Source: Acetobacteraceae bacterium H6797 (lineage in GTDB: Bacteria > Pseudomonadota > Alphaproteobacteria > Acetobacterales > Acetobacteraceae). From it: a stretch of DNA of 64,000 bases. The stretch is from contig JADFCQ010000001.1 of NCBI GenBank assembly GCA_015223225.1, positions 434,001-498,000 of the forward strand, written 5' to 3'. Under the pieces are notes generated by a model. That model was given only the letters and a program-made list of their open reading frames with translations, searched no databases and was not told the origin of the DNA. The position numbers and the translations under genes are program-made. This document shows, one piece after another, positions 54,912 through 64,000 of this stretch (position 1 is the first letter of the stretch; every line of letters starts with the position of its first letter).

Positions 54912-55562
54912 ATGGTAAAGAAGCGCGTCGCGGTCCTGGTTTCGGGCCGCGGCAGCAACCTGGGGGCGCTGCTGGCCGCCGCCCAGGCGCCTGACTATCC
55001 CGCCGAGATCGCCCTGGTGCTCTCCAACCGCCCCGATGCGGGCGGGCTGGCCAAGGCGCGCGAGGCGGGCGTCGCGGCGGTGGCCGTCGACAGCCGCCCC
55101 TTCAAGGGCGACCGCCTGGCCTTCGAAGCCGAGATGCAGAAGGTTCTCGACGCCCATGGCATCGAGATCATCGCGCTCGCGGGCTTCATGCGCGTGCTGA
55201 CCGAGGGTTTCGTCACCGCCTGGAACGGGCGGATGATCAATATCCACCCCTCCCTTCTCCCCTGCTTCCCTGGCCTCGACACACATCAGCGCGCCATCGA
55301 CGCGGGCGTGCGCTTCCATGGCTGCACGGTGCATCTCGTGACGCCAGGCGTGGATGAGGGGCCGATCATCGCCCAGGCCGCCGTGCCGGTGCTCGCCGAT
55401 GACACGGAAGAGGCTCTGGCCGCCCGCGTGCTGGCGCAGGAGCACCAGATCTACCCGGCAGCCCTCGCCTGGCTGGCCGCCGGGCGCATCCGCGTCGAAG
55501 GCGCCCGCACGGTCGTCGAGGGTGCCACCGGCCCCGAAGGGGTTCTGCGAAACCCCTGCTAA
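54912..55562 (+). CDS. purN: Phosphoribosylglycinamide formyltransferase
   Basis: A 216-residue folate-dependent enzyme that transfers a formyl group from 10-formyltetrahydrofolate in purine synthesis. VAVLVSGRGSNLGALLAAAQ binds the ribose phosphate, ALAGFMRVLTEGFVTAWNGR is the folate loop, and the catalytic NIHPSLLPCFPGLDTHQRA holds the Asn and His. DEGPIIAQAAVPV supplies the catalytic Asp. The length is usual. It is one base after purM. Confidence 0.97.
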   Translation: MVKKRVAVLVSGRGSNLGALLAAAQAPDYPAEIALVLSNRPDAGGLAKAREAGVAAVAVDSRPFKGDRLAFEAEMQKVLDAHGIEIIALAGFMRVLTEGFVTAWNGRMINIHPSLLPCFPGLDTHQRAIDAGVRFHGCTVHLVTPGVDEGPIIAQAAVPVLADDTEEALAARVLAQEHQIYPAALAWLAAGRIRVEGARTVVEGATGPEGVLRNPC

Positions 55563-55657
55563 GGTGCATCGGACCGGGCGGGCCCAAAATCCTTGCCCGG
55601 CCGCGGCCTCTTGCTCCATCCTTCCCGCAACGAAACCCGGCAAAGGGGACAGACGGG

Positions 55658-55816
55658 ATGGAAGACCACCGCAATCAGATCGAGTTCGGCGCCGTGAAGG
55701 CGGAGGACATCATGCCCGAGCGCCTGGCGTTCTGGCATTCCTTCACCCGCGCCACCATCTTCACCATCGTGGCGACGGCGCTGCTGCTCGTCTTCATCAA
55801 GCTCATCACCGGCTAG
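55658..55816 (+). CDS. Small single-helix membrane protein, possibly cytochrome aa3 subunit IV-like
   Basis: A 52-residue gene shorter than most gene finders accept. A polar N-terminus (MEDHRNQIEFGAVKAEDIMP) is followed by one helix (TRATIFTIVATALLLVFIKLI). This layout resembles the bacterial aa3-type cytochrome c oxidase subunit IV family (COX4_pro_2), a short helix that packs against the oxidase, but the similarity is mostly in shape. AAAGGGGAC and GACGGG precede ATG, and third positions are GC-rich. It has its own hairpin terminator directly after the stop. No oxidase genes are nearby. Confidence 0.6.
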   Translation: MEDHRNQIEFGAVKAEDIMPERLAFWHSFTRATIFTIVATALLLVFIKLITG

Positions 55817-55820
55817 GCAC

Positions 55821-55855
55821 AAAAAAAGGGGGCGGCCCGGAGGCCACCCCTCTTT
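55821..55855. terminator. Bidirectional hairpin terminator
   Basis: GGGGGCGGCC at 55828-55837 pairs with GGCCACCCCT at 55842-55851 with one mismatch and one G-T pair around CGGA. Seven A precede it and TCTTT follows, so it can end transcription from the 52-aa gene and from ndk on the other strand. Confidence 0.8.
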
Positions 55856-55864
55856 CATGTTCCC

Positions 55865-55910
55865 TGCCGGCCGAAGCCGGCTTGGAAAGCTATGCCGGCC
55901 GAAGCCGGCT
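55865..55910. repeat. Two tandem GCCGGC-CGAA-GCCGGC hairpins
   Basis: The 18-base unit TGCCGGCCGAAGCCGGCT occurs at 55865-55882 and again, identically, at 55893-55910, with ten bases between. Each unit folds into a six-base stem with a CGAA loop. They lie eight bases beyond the ndk stop on its downstream side, so they may protect the ndk mRNA end or belong to a dispersed repeat family. Confidence 0.75.
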
Positions 55911-55918
55911 GGACTGGC

Positions 55919-56341
55919 TCAGCCGACGATCTCGGTCTGGGCGAAGAAGAACGACACCTCGCGAGCGGCCGAGGCCTCGCTGTCGGAGCCATGGACCGAG
56001 TTCGCCTCGATGCTCTCGGCGAAGAGCTTGCGGATGGTGCCCTCGGCGGCGTTGGCCGGGTTGGTGGCGCCCATGATCTCGCGGTTCTTGGCGATCGCGC
56101 CCTCACCCTCGAGAACCTGCAGGACGACCGGGCCCGAGGTCATGAAGGACACGAGGTCCTTGTAGAACGGGCGGGCGGCATGCTCGGCATAGAAGGCGCC
56201 GGCAACGGCCTCGGAAAGCTGAACGCGCTTCTGGGCGACGATCTTCAGACCGGCCTCTTCGAACTTCGCGTTGATCTTGCCCGTCAGGTTACGGCGGGTC
56301 GCGTCGGGCTTGATGATGGAGAGGGTGCGCTCAACGGCCAT
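55919..56341 (-). CDS. ndk: Nucleoside diphosphate kinase
   Basis: A 140-residue enzyme that balances nucleoside triphosphates by a phospho-histidine intermediate. [20 protein letters not shown] opens the protein, and the catalytic His is in [20 protein letters not shown]. The length is exactly that expected. The start at 56341 has AGGAA upstream. Longer in-frame readings through the upstream transporter gene are not credible. It is followed by two hairpins and a bidirectional terminator. Confidence 0.97.
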   Translation of the reverse strand: MAVERTLSIIKPDATRRNLTGKINAKFEEAGLKIVAQKRVQLSEAVAGAFYAEHAARPFYKDLVSFMTSGPVVLQVLEGEGAIAKNREIMGATNPANAAEGTIRKLFAESIEANSVHGSDSEASAAREVSFFFAQTEIVG

Positions 56342-56418
56342 GGGGGGCGTTCCTTGATAGGCAGTGAAAGAGTCGCGCCGCCCATAGAAGGGCTGGCGCC
56401 GCAACGCAACCCCTCTCG

Positions 56419-57456
56419 TCACTCCACCCGCCGCAGAATGCCGCCTTCCTCGGGCGGCTCGCGGTCCAGATACTCCTCCACATAGAGCCATTCCGTCAGT
56501 TTCAGGGCCACGGCGGCGAAGGGCGTGGCAAGGGCCAAGCCAAGAATGCCGAAGGCCGCCCCGCCGATCACCTGCACCGCGATGGTCAGGGCCGGGGGCA
56601 GTTCCATGGCCTGTTTCTGCACATAGGGCGTGATGAAATAGCTCTCGACCGTCTGCACGCCCGCATAGATGGCGGCCACCAGCAGCGCATGCGGCAGGCC
56701 ATCGGCCAGGGCGAGCAGAATGGCCGGCAGAGCGGCGAGCACCGGGCCGATATTGGGAATGAAGGTCATCAGCGCGGCCAGCAGGCCCAGCGCCGGGGCC
56801 AGCGGCACGCCGGCCAGCCAAAGCGCGGTGCCGGTCATCACGCCCACCACGGCCATGGAGATCATCTGCGCCATCAGCCAGCCGCGCAGCGTCACGGCCG
56901 TCTCCTCGCAGATCCGCGCCGCCTTGGGCCGCAGCGAGGGCGCGAAGAGCAGCACGATGCCGCGCTTGTAGAGGCCCGGATCGGCCGCGCCATAGAGGCC
57001 GATGAAGAGGATCACCACCACATTGGCGAGCGAGCCGAAGGTGGAGGAGAGCGCGCTGGCCGCCGAGCCGCCCGCCGAGAGCGGGATTTTCGTCGGGTCC
57101 AGTTGCTGGAGAAGCTGCCGCCCCCATTGATATTGCTCGACCTGGCCACGCAGCTTGCCCAGCATCTGCGGCACCTGCTGCCAGAGCATGTCTATCTGCC
57201 CGGCCAGCGGCGCCGCGACGCTCACCATGGCCAGCACGCCCGCCAGCACCAGCAGCAGGCAGAAGGCGAGCGTGCCCCAGCCCGGCCCCATCCGCGTCCG
57301 CGCCGCCAGCCACTCGCCGCCGCCCCGCAGGAAGACGGCCAGCAGCACGCCCGCGAAAACCAATAGCGGCATCTCCGGCATCAGCCAGAAAAGGAGAAGA
57401 ACGGCGAGCACCAGGACCCAGACTGAGATCCGGCGGCGCGTCAGGAAGGGATGCAT
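56419..57456 (-). CDS. Second AI-2E/PerM-family membrane transporter
   Basis: A 345-residue integral membrane protein with about eight helices. The first pair is [55 protein letters not shown] and [21 protein letters not shown] are the family blocks. It is shorter than, and not closely similar to, the paralogue at 51759. The start at 57456 ([13 protein letters not shown]) is chosen because upstream residues overlap other coding DNA. The substrate is unknown. It is upstream of ndk, 77 bases away on the same strand, and may share its transcript. Confidence 0.87.
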   Translation of the reverse strand: MHPFLTRRRISVWVLVLAVLLLFWLMPEMPLLVFAGVLLAVFLRGGGEWLAARTRMGPGWGTLAFCLLLVLAGVLAMVSVAAPLAGQIDMLWQQVPQMLGKLRGQVEQYQWGRQLLQQLDPTKIPLSAGGSAASALSSTFGSLANVVVILFIGLYGAADPGLYKRGIVLLFAPSLRPKAARICEETAVTLRGWLMAQMISMAVVGVMTGTALWLAGVPLAPALGLLAALMTFIPNIGPVLAALPAILLALADGLPHALLVAAIYAGVQTVESYFITPYVQKQAMELPPALTIAVQVIGGAAFGILGLALATPFAAVALKLTEWLYVEEYLDREPPEEGGILRRVE

Positions 57457-57572
57457 GAAGGTCAAGACTCCGGGACTGGGGCTTGAACGACGCTGAAGCT
57501 GGCCGGGTTGCCGTGGCGGGGGAGTTCCGGCTCGCATTCCAGTCTGCGCGCAGCCGGGATATATGGGCCCGC

Positions 57573-59434
<1,862 letters not shown>

Positions 59435-59438
<4 letters not shown>

Positions 59439-59677
59439 AGTATCCGCGCGTGGGACCAGCCGCGCCTGCGCAGGCAATCGCGGATATAGCCGCCCGGCTC
59501 GCCGAGGAAATAGCCATCGCTGAACAGGCTGCGCCGCGCCGCGCTCCATTCCTCGCCCTGCCCCGGATCATGCAGCAACGTGCAGCGGTCGAGATCCCGG
59601 TCGAGGGCGACGAGCCGTCCGCCAGGCGCGCAGCCCGCCAGTACCGTCAGGGCCAGTACCAGCACAGTTCCTCGCAT
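59435..59677 (-). CDS. Small predicted lipoprotein
   Basis: An 80-residue protein with a lipobox: VLALTVLAGC, with Cys16 as the lipidated residue. The mature part has two more cysteines (RCTLLHD and RDCLRRR) that may form a disulphide in the periplasm. It contains WSAARRSLFSDGYFLGEPGGYI but no motif I recognise. It converges with the ABC-F gene and overlaps its end by four bases on the opposite strand. Confidence 0.65.
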
Positions 59678-59836
59678 TTCCTCACCCCCCCTGCCCGCAT
59701 CCTCGCGGCGACGGGTTAAGAAAAACTCAAGGAAAAATGCGGATCATGGCCCGGGGCTATTCCGGCCCCCTGCCCCCGCTGTTAAGTTCCCGCCCAGAAA
59801 ACGCGGCCTGTCGGGCCGAAAGACCGGGAGACCGTC

Positions 59837-60793
59837 ATGACCCTCCGCCGTCACCTTCTGCTCGCCGCCCCGGCCCTGATGCTGGCCGGCAAGGCCATGG
59901 CGCAGGGCACGCCGCTGCGCATCATCGTCCCGGCCCCGCCCGGCGGCCCGACCGACATCCTCGCCCGCGTCCTGGCCGACAAGGCCTCGGTCACGCTCGG
60001 CCGCCCGGTCGTGGTGGATAATCGCGGCGGCGGCGGCGGCGTGATCGGCACAGATGCCGCGGCCCGTTCGGCGCCCGACGGCAATACGATCGTGCTCGGC
60101 CATAACCAGACCCATGCCAGCAACCAGTCGATGATGGCGAAGCTGCCGTATAATGCCATCGACAGCTTCACCGCCGTGGCGCGGCTGGCGACGGTGCATC
60201 ACGCCCTCGTCGTCCCGCCCGACAGCCCGGCCAAGACCGTGGCGGAGCTCGTCTCGCTCGGCCGCACCAAGCAGCTGACCTTCGCCTCTTCCCAGGCCGG
60301 CTCGGCCAGCCATGTGATCGGCGAGACCTTCTCCCGCCGCGCCGGGCTGAACGCGACGCATGTGCCCTATCGCGGTGCCGCCCAGGCGGCGACCGATACG
60401 GTCTCGGGCATCGTCGATTACTACGTCGCGACCTTCCCCTCCGTCTCGCCGCTCATCCGCGACGGCCGGCTGCGGGCGCTGGAAATCGGCGCGCCCGCGC
60501 GCCTGCCGGATTTCCCCAATGTGCCGACGGCGGCCGAGGCGGGGGTGCCCTATCTCGCGGTCGATGCCTGGTTCGGCCTCTTCGCCCCGGCCGGCACCCC
60601 GGCACCGGCCGTCGCCGAAATCTCCAAGGCCATGCTGGACGGGCTGAAGGACCCGTCGGTGACGCCGAAGCTCACCGCCGCCGGCTTCACCGCCGCCCCA
60701 CAGGGCCCGGCCGAATTCGCGGCCTTCCAACGCGAGGAAGTCGAGCGTTGGAAAGAGATGGTCGCGCTGACCGGCGTGAAGATCGAGGATTGA
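59837..60793 (+). CDS. Bug-family (TctC) periplasmic substrate-binding protein
   Basis: A 318-residue binding protein with a signal peptide (LLLAAPALMLAGKAMAQ). PLRIIVPAPPGGPTDILARV and VVVDNRGGGGGVIGTDAAAR are the hallmark loops that hold a carboxylate; HVPYRGAAQAATDTVSG is the second conserved block. These proteins feed tripartite tricarboxylate transporters, but no membrane subunit genes (tctA, tctB) are nearby, as is common for the large Bug families of such bacteria. The ligand is unknown. Confidence 0.93.
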   Translation: MTLRRHLLLAAPALMLAGKAMAQGTPLRIIVPAPPGGPTDILARVLADKASVTLGRPVVVDNRGGGGGVIGTDAAARSAPDGNTIVLGHNQTHASNQSMMAKLPYNAIDSFTAVARLATVHHALVVPPDSPAKTVAELVSLGRTKQLTFASSQAGSASHVIGETFSRRAGLNATHVPYRGAAQAATDTVSGIVDYYVATFPSVSPLIRDGRLRALEIGAPARLPDFPNVPTAAEAGVPYLAVDAWFGLFAPAGTPAPAVAEISKAMLDGLKDPSVTPKLTAAGFTAAPQGPAEFAAFQREEVERWKEMVALTGVKIED

Positions 60794-60796
60794 GAG

Positions 60797-60831
60797 GCGG
60801 CCCCCTGCCCTTCGAGGGCAAGGGCGGCCGC
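60797..60831. terminator. Long hairpin between converging genes
   Basis: GCGGCC at 60797-60802 pairs with GGCCGC at 60826-60831, and inside it TGCCC pairs with GGGCA around TTCGA, with two small bulges. It lies between the stops of the Bug-family gene and the TauE-like gene and can end both transcripts. No U run is present. Confidence 0.65.
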
Positions 60832-60836
60832 TCCCC

Positions 60837-61667
60837 TCAGAAGAACAGCCCGTAGAACATCCTGATCGCCGTCAGCGCCAGGAAGATGGCGAAGGCGCGC
60901 TTGAGCGCCAGCGGCGGGATGGTATGCGCCAGATGCACGCCCCACGGCGTGGAGAGCAGCGAGGTCGGCACGATCAGGGCGAAGCCGATCAGGTTCACGT
61001 AGCCGAGCGAGAAGGGCGGCGTCAGCGTCTCGTTCCAGCCGCCCCAGATGAAGCCGATCGTCGCCGGGATGGAGATGATCAGCCCGAAGACCGAGGCCGT
61101 GGCCACCGCCGAGCGGATCGGCGTGCCGAACATCGAGAGGATGGGCACGCCCACCGTGCCGCCGCCGATGCCCATCATGGCGCTGATGGCGCCGATGAAG
61201 GTGCCGATGCCCTGGCGCGCGGCACCGCCCGGCAGCTTGTCGGCCACTTTATGATCGACGCCGGTGAAGCCCATGTTCAGCGCCACCAGCAGCGCGATGG
61301 TCGCGAAGACGGCCGAGAGCGCCGGGCCCTTGAGCCAGAGCGCCAGCACCGTGCCCAGGATCACGCCGATGGCGATGGAGGGGATCAGCGACTTCAGCAG
61401 CGGCACATCCACCGCCCCCTTCGCGAAATGCTTCCGCGAGGACTGGATGGAAGTCGGGATGATGGTCGCCAGGCTGGTGCCGACCGCGAGCTTCATCTGC
61501 ACCGCTTCGGGAATGCCGAGGAAGGGGAAGATGTTGAAGAGCACGGGCACGATGACGATGCCGCCGCCGACCCCGAGCAGCCCCGCCAGCGTGCCGGAGA
61601 CCAGCCCCGTCAGGGCCATCAGCACGGCCAGCGCCGCCAGCCAGGCGGGATCGTTCATATGCTCCAT
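60837..61667 (-). CDS. TauE/SafE-family sulfite/anion permease
   Basis: A 276-residue membrane protein with about eight helices. The duplicated signature is clear: SGTLAGLLGVGGGIVIVPVL in the first half and TFIGAISAMMGIGGGTVGVPIL in the second. Such proteins export sulfoacetate, sulfite or similar anions, but the substrate here is unknown. The start at 61667 was chosen; an in-frame ATG at 61658 is closer to GGAG and would be three residues shorter. It is divergent from a second TauE/SafE gene. Confidence 0.88.
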   Translation of the reverse strand: MEHMNDPAWLAALAVLMALTGLVSGTLAGLLGVGGGIVIVPVLFNIFPFLGIPEAVQMKLAVGTSLATIIPTSIQSSRKHFAKGAVDVPLLKSLIPSIAIGVILGTVLALWLKGPALSAVFATIALLVALNMGFTGVDHKVADKLPGGAARQGIGTFIGAISAMMGIGGGTVGVPILSMFGTPIRSAVATASVFGLIISIPATIGFIWGGWNETLTPPFSLGYVNLIGFALIVPTSLLSTPWGVHLAHTIPPLALKRAFAIFLALTAIRMFYGLFF

Positions 61668-61742
61668 GGGAATGCGGCCCTTGGCGAGTGAAGCGTGACA
61701 GGGCAGTTTCATTCGCACGCCACAAAGGCTTCGACCATCCCC

Positions 61743-62504
61743 GTGCCGATTATTTCCGACCCCTGGTTCTATGCCCTGGCCATCCCGGCCTTCCTCGTGA
61801 ACGGCATCAGCAAGGGCGGTTTCGCCTCCTCGGCGGGCAATCCCTCGGTGCCGCTTCTCGCGCTGCTCATCCCCGCGCCCCAGGCCGCGGCCATCTCCCT
61901 GCCCGTGCTCTGCGCCATGGACCTCACCGGCCTGCGCCGTGTCTGGGGGCGCTGGAGCGCGCGGGAGATGCGGGCCCTCATCCCTGGCGCGCTGCTCGGC
62001 ATACTGCTCGGCGCCTTCGCCTTCAGCCATATCGGCGATGCGGAGACGAAGCTGATGGTCGGGCTCATCTCGGTCGTCTTCGTCTGCCGGGCGCTATGGC
62101 AGAAATGGCGCCGCCACGCCCCGCCGCCGGCACCGTCCAATGCGGCCAAGGGCGGGTTCTGGGCCGCCGTCTCGGGCTTCACCAGCACCATCGCCCATGC
62201 GGGCGGCCCACCGCTCGCCGTATATCTCTACCCGCTCAGGCTCGATCGCGCGGTGCTGACCAGCACGACCATCTGCTTCTTCGCCTTCTGCAACTATGTG
62301 AAACTCATCCCCTACTGGTTCCTGGGGCAGCTGAACTTCACCAACCTGCTGACCAGCCTCGTGCTCCTGCCCATCGCGCCCATCGGCGTCTATCTGGGCA
62401 TTTGGCTGCAGACGCGGATCAGCGACGCGCTCTTTTACCGCGTGGTCTATACGATGCTCCTCGTGACCGGCGTGAAACTGGTCTGGGACGGTTTAGGACT
62501 TTGA
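61743..62504 (+). CDS. Second TauE/SafE-family permease
   Basis: A membrane protein of about 253 residues. FLVNGISKGGFASSAGNPSVPLLALLIP and SGFTSTIAHAGGPPLAVYLYPL are the two family half-motifs, in the variant with KGGF and HAGGPP. It is distant from the divergent TauE/SafE protein on the minus strand. No ATG is available: GTG at 61743 gives the family's usual length, while GTG at 61695 would add 16 residues. It is one gene upstream of the racemase-like gene, two bases away, probably in one operon. The substrate is unknown. Confidence 0.85.
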   Translation: MPIISDPWFYALAIPAFLVNGISKGGFASSAGNPSVPLLALLIPAPQAAAISLPVLCAMDLTGLRRVWGRWSAREMRALIPGALLGILLGAFAFSHIGDAETKLMVGLISVVFVCRALWQKWRRHAPPPAPSNAAKGGFWAAVSGFTSTIAHAGGPPLAVYLYPLRLDRAVLTSTTICFFAFCNYVKLIPYWFLGQLNFTNLLTSLVLLPIAPIGVYLGIWLQTRISDALFYRVVYTMLLVTGVKLVWDGLGL

Positions 62505-62506
62505 CG

Positions 62507-63217
62507 ATGACGGATGACACGCCCTTCCTTGGCGTCCTGGGCGGCATGGGCCCGCTCGCCAGCGCGCAGTTCATGCTGCGCCTGACGCTGCTGACCCCGG
62601 CCTCGACCGACCAGGAGCATCTTCCGGCCGTGCTCTGGTCCGACCCGCGCATCCCCGACCGCACGGCCGCCCGCCTCGGCACGGGGCCCGATCCCCTCCC
62701 CTGGCTGATGCGCGGCATCAAGGGGCTGGAGGCCGCCGGCGCCGGGGCCATCGCCATTCCCTGCAATACCGCCCATGGCTGGTACGAGCAGATGGCGGCC
62801 GGGACGACGCTGCCCGTGCTCCATATCGTCGATGCCGCCGCGACGGAGCTGAAGCGCCTGGGCGTCACCCAGGGCAAGATCGGCGTGATGGGCACGGCCG
62901 GGACGCTCGCCATGAAGCTCTACCAGCAGCGGCTGGACGTGCTGGGCTATGAATGTCTGGTCCCGACGCCCGAGGAGATGGACCGGCTCGTCAGCCCCGG
63001 CATCGCCCTGGTGAAGGCCAATCGCCTCGCTGAATCCTACGCCCCGCTGGCCGAGGCCGCGCGCAACCTCGCCAAGCGCGGCGCGGGCGCGGTCGTGCTC
63101 GGCTGCACCGAGATCCCGCTCGGCATCCTGGCGGGCCCGGCCGATCCGGCGGGCGTGCCGCTGGTCGATACCATCGACGCCCTGGCGCTCGCCGCTCTGA
63201 AATGGGCGGGGCGCTGA
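62507..63217 (+). CDS. Aspartate/glutamate racemase-family protein
   Basis: A 236-residue enzyme. LGVLGGMGPLASAQFM opens it; the two catalytic cysteines are in AIAIPCNTAHGWYEQM and VVLGCTEIPLGIL, the classic aspartate racemase pattern. It interconverts D- and L-aspartate, or racemises a related amino acid. It lies two bases after the TauE/SafE gene and probably shares its transcript. It is different in motif from the racemase-like gene at 10892. Confidence 0.92.
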   Translation: MTDDTPFLGVLGGMGPLASAQFMLRLTLLTPASTDQEHLPAVLWSDPRIPDRTAARLGTGPDPLPWLMRGIKGLEAAGAGAIAIPCNTAHGWYEQMAAGTTLPVLHIVDAAATELKRLGVTQGKIGVMGTAGTLAMKLYQQRLDVLGYECLVPTPEEMDRLVSPGIALVKANRLAESYAPLAEAARNLAKRGAGAVVLGCTEIPLGILAGPADPAGVPLVDTIDALALAALKWAGR

Positions 63218-63312
63218 GCCTGACCGGCTTGTGACCCCGGGCGCCGCGATGTGAATTGCCCGCCCGCGCCGGGCCGCCCAGCCTCCGCCCCCGCAACGAT
63301 GGGAGCGACGGA

Positions 63313-64000
63313 ATGCTGGTGCGTGGAGCGATGACGGTCCTGGCCCTGGCGGTTTCCCTCGCCTGGGGCAGTGCCCAGGCCGGAACGGAGCGTTTCCAGG
63401 GCAGCGTCTTCGAGGCGCCCGAAGGCTGGTCCCCGCCGCCCAACCCCAAGCCGAGCCTCTGGCAGGCCGTCCGCAAATACGGTGACGGCCGGGGCCGCAG
63501 CAGCGGCGCGCTGATCCAGATCACCAGCCCCATCCCGCGCAGCCAGGGCGGGCTCCAGACGAATTTCAACCAGATCGTCAACAGCACCGCCGATCTCGGC
63601 CGCGAACGCCCCACGATGCATGGCGAGGGCGAGACGGTGAACGGCCATCGCATGCTCTATGACAGCCGCTGCTGCGGCCGCATGGGCGAGGCGAGCGTCG
63701 GCACCGATACCGTCGGCATCGACGATGGCGAGCGGGTCTGGCTGCTGCGCCTCGTCCGCATCAATCTGCGCGGCGATGACCGCCAGGCGGCCGATGCGGA
63801 TTTCGAGGCCCTCGTGCGCTCCTTCCGCCCCCGCGAGAGCGACAGCGCCTTCGAACTGCGCCCCGCCCAGGGGGATGGCGGGCTCGAGGGCATCTTCACC
63901 CATCTCAATACCGGCATCCGCCCCAATGCCTTCGGCGGCACCGATTTCTACGCCGAGAGCGAGGTTCTGAATTTCGAGCCCGGCGGGCTCTATGCCGAGG
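63313..64000 (+). CDS. Secreted protein of unknown function (3' end outside the window)
   Basis: An open frame of 229 residues from ATG at 63313 to the window edge, with no stop. The start has GGGAGCGACGGA upstream and a signal peptide (TVLALAVSLAWGSAQA). The mature part has FEAPEGWSPPPNPKPSLWQA and later LYDSRCCGRMGEASVGTD, with a Cys pair. No family is recognised. Third positions are almost all G or C, so it is surely coding. Confidence 0.75.
   Translation, partial: MLVRGAMTVLALAVSLAWGSAQAGTERFQGSVFEAPEGWSPPPNPKPSLWQAVRKYGDGRGRSSGALIQITSPIPRSQGGLQTNFNQIVNSTADLGRERPTMHGEGETVNGHRMLYDSRCCGRMGEASVGTDTVGIDDGERVWLLRLVRINLRGDDRQAADADFEALVRSFRPRESDSAFELRPAQGDGGLEGIFTHLNTGIRPNAFGGTDFYAESEVLNFEPGGLYAE

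Noticed and set aside
51759..57456. The two PerM-type transporters as a recent tandem duplication
   Set aside because: They are separated by several unrelated genes, differ in length and share only family-level similarity, so they are old paralogues.

Overview
This is a GC-rich chromosomal window from an alphaproteobacterium, most likely Acetobacteraceae (Roseomonas-like). The assignment rests on gene order and protein style: a complete mraZ-to-ftsZ division and cell-wall (dcw) cluster with a meso-diaminopimelate-type MurE, a DinB with an N-terminal zinc ribbon, the alphaproteobacterial order ppx-ppk-hda-perM-DUF2066 divergent from purM-purN, and many Bug-type, TauE-type and Asp/Glu racemase genes. 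I saw no rRNA, tRNA, CRISPR array, prophage or intact insertion sequence. It reads as core chromosome with small accessory patches.

Layout. 1-4.1 kb: the end of a ubiquinone-type hydroxylase gene, a ROK fructokinase, an unusual acidic small protein, a VOC protein, dinB, and infC, which appears to start at CTG. 4.2-5.5 kb: a divergent Lrp/AsnC regulator and YitT membrane protein, lying between infC and thrS, genes that are neighbours in many bacteria. 5.5-12 kb: an array of five hairpins, thrS, a MipA/OmpV outer-membrane protein, a TPR protein, a nucleotide-sugar-type epimerase and an Asp/Glu racemase-like gene. The last two converge on a 111-bp MITE-like element. 12-16.7 kb: a probable catabolic operon (two acyl-CoA dehydrogenases, an enoyl-CoA hydratase, an amidase). 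16.8-19.1 kb: an EEP-family nuclease/phosphatase and a phospholipase D/cardiolipin synthase-like gene, translationally coupled.

19.4-39.3 kb is the dcw cluster: mraZ, rsmH, ftsL, ftsI, murE, murF, mraY, murD, ftsW, murG, murC, murB, ddl, ftsQ, ftsA, ftsZ. From mraZ to ftsA there is almost no non-coding DNA. Most junctions overlap by 1 or 4 bases, so this looks like one coupled message of about 18 kb. ftsZ has its own 88-bp leader with GANTC sites and is followed by a clear terminator. Upstream of mraZ, seven CCC triplets recur at exactly 10-bp intervals, which looks like an enlarged MraZ operator. FtsL, FtsI and FtsZ all carry long Ala/Pro-rich tails or linkers.

39.3-47.2 kb: an SMP-30-like lactonase, a two-gene RND efflux operon behind an inverted repeat, and a lone molybdenum hydroxylase large subunit. 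47.2-57.5 kb: polyphosphate metabolism (ppx, ppk), an Hda-like DnaA regulator, a PerM-type transporter, a DUF2066-like protein, purM-purN, a 52-aa membrane protein, ndk and a second PerM-type transporter. 57.5-64 kb: an ABC-F ATPase, a small lipoprotein, a Bug-family binding protein, two divergent TauE/SafE permeases, an aspartate racemase-like gene, and a secreted protein gene that runs off the end.

No obviously new multi-gene system is present. The most unusual signals are the seven-box mraZ operator, the MITE that ends two convergent genes, the CTG-started infC, and a 106-aa protein with no Lys, Arg, His or Cys.
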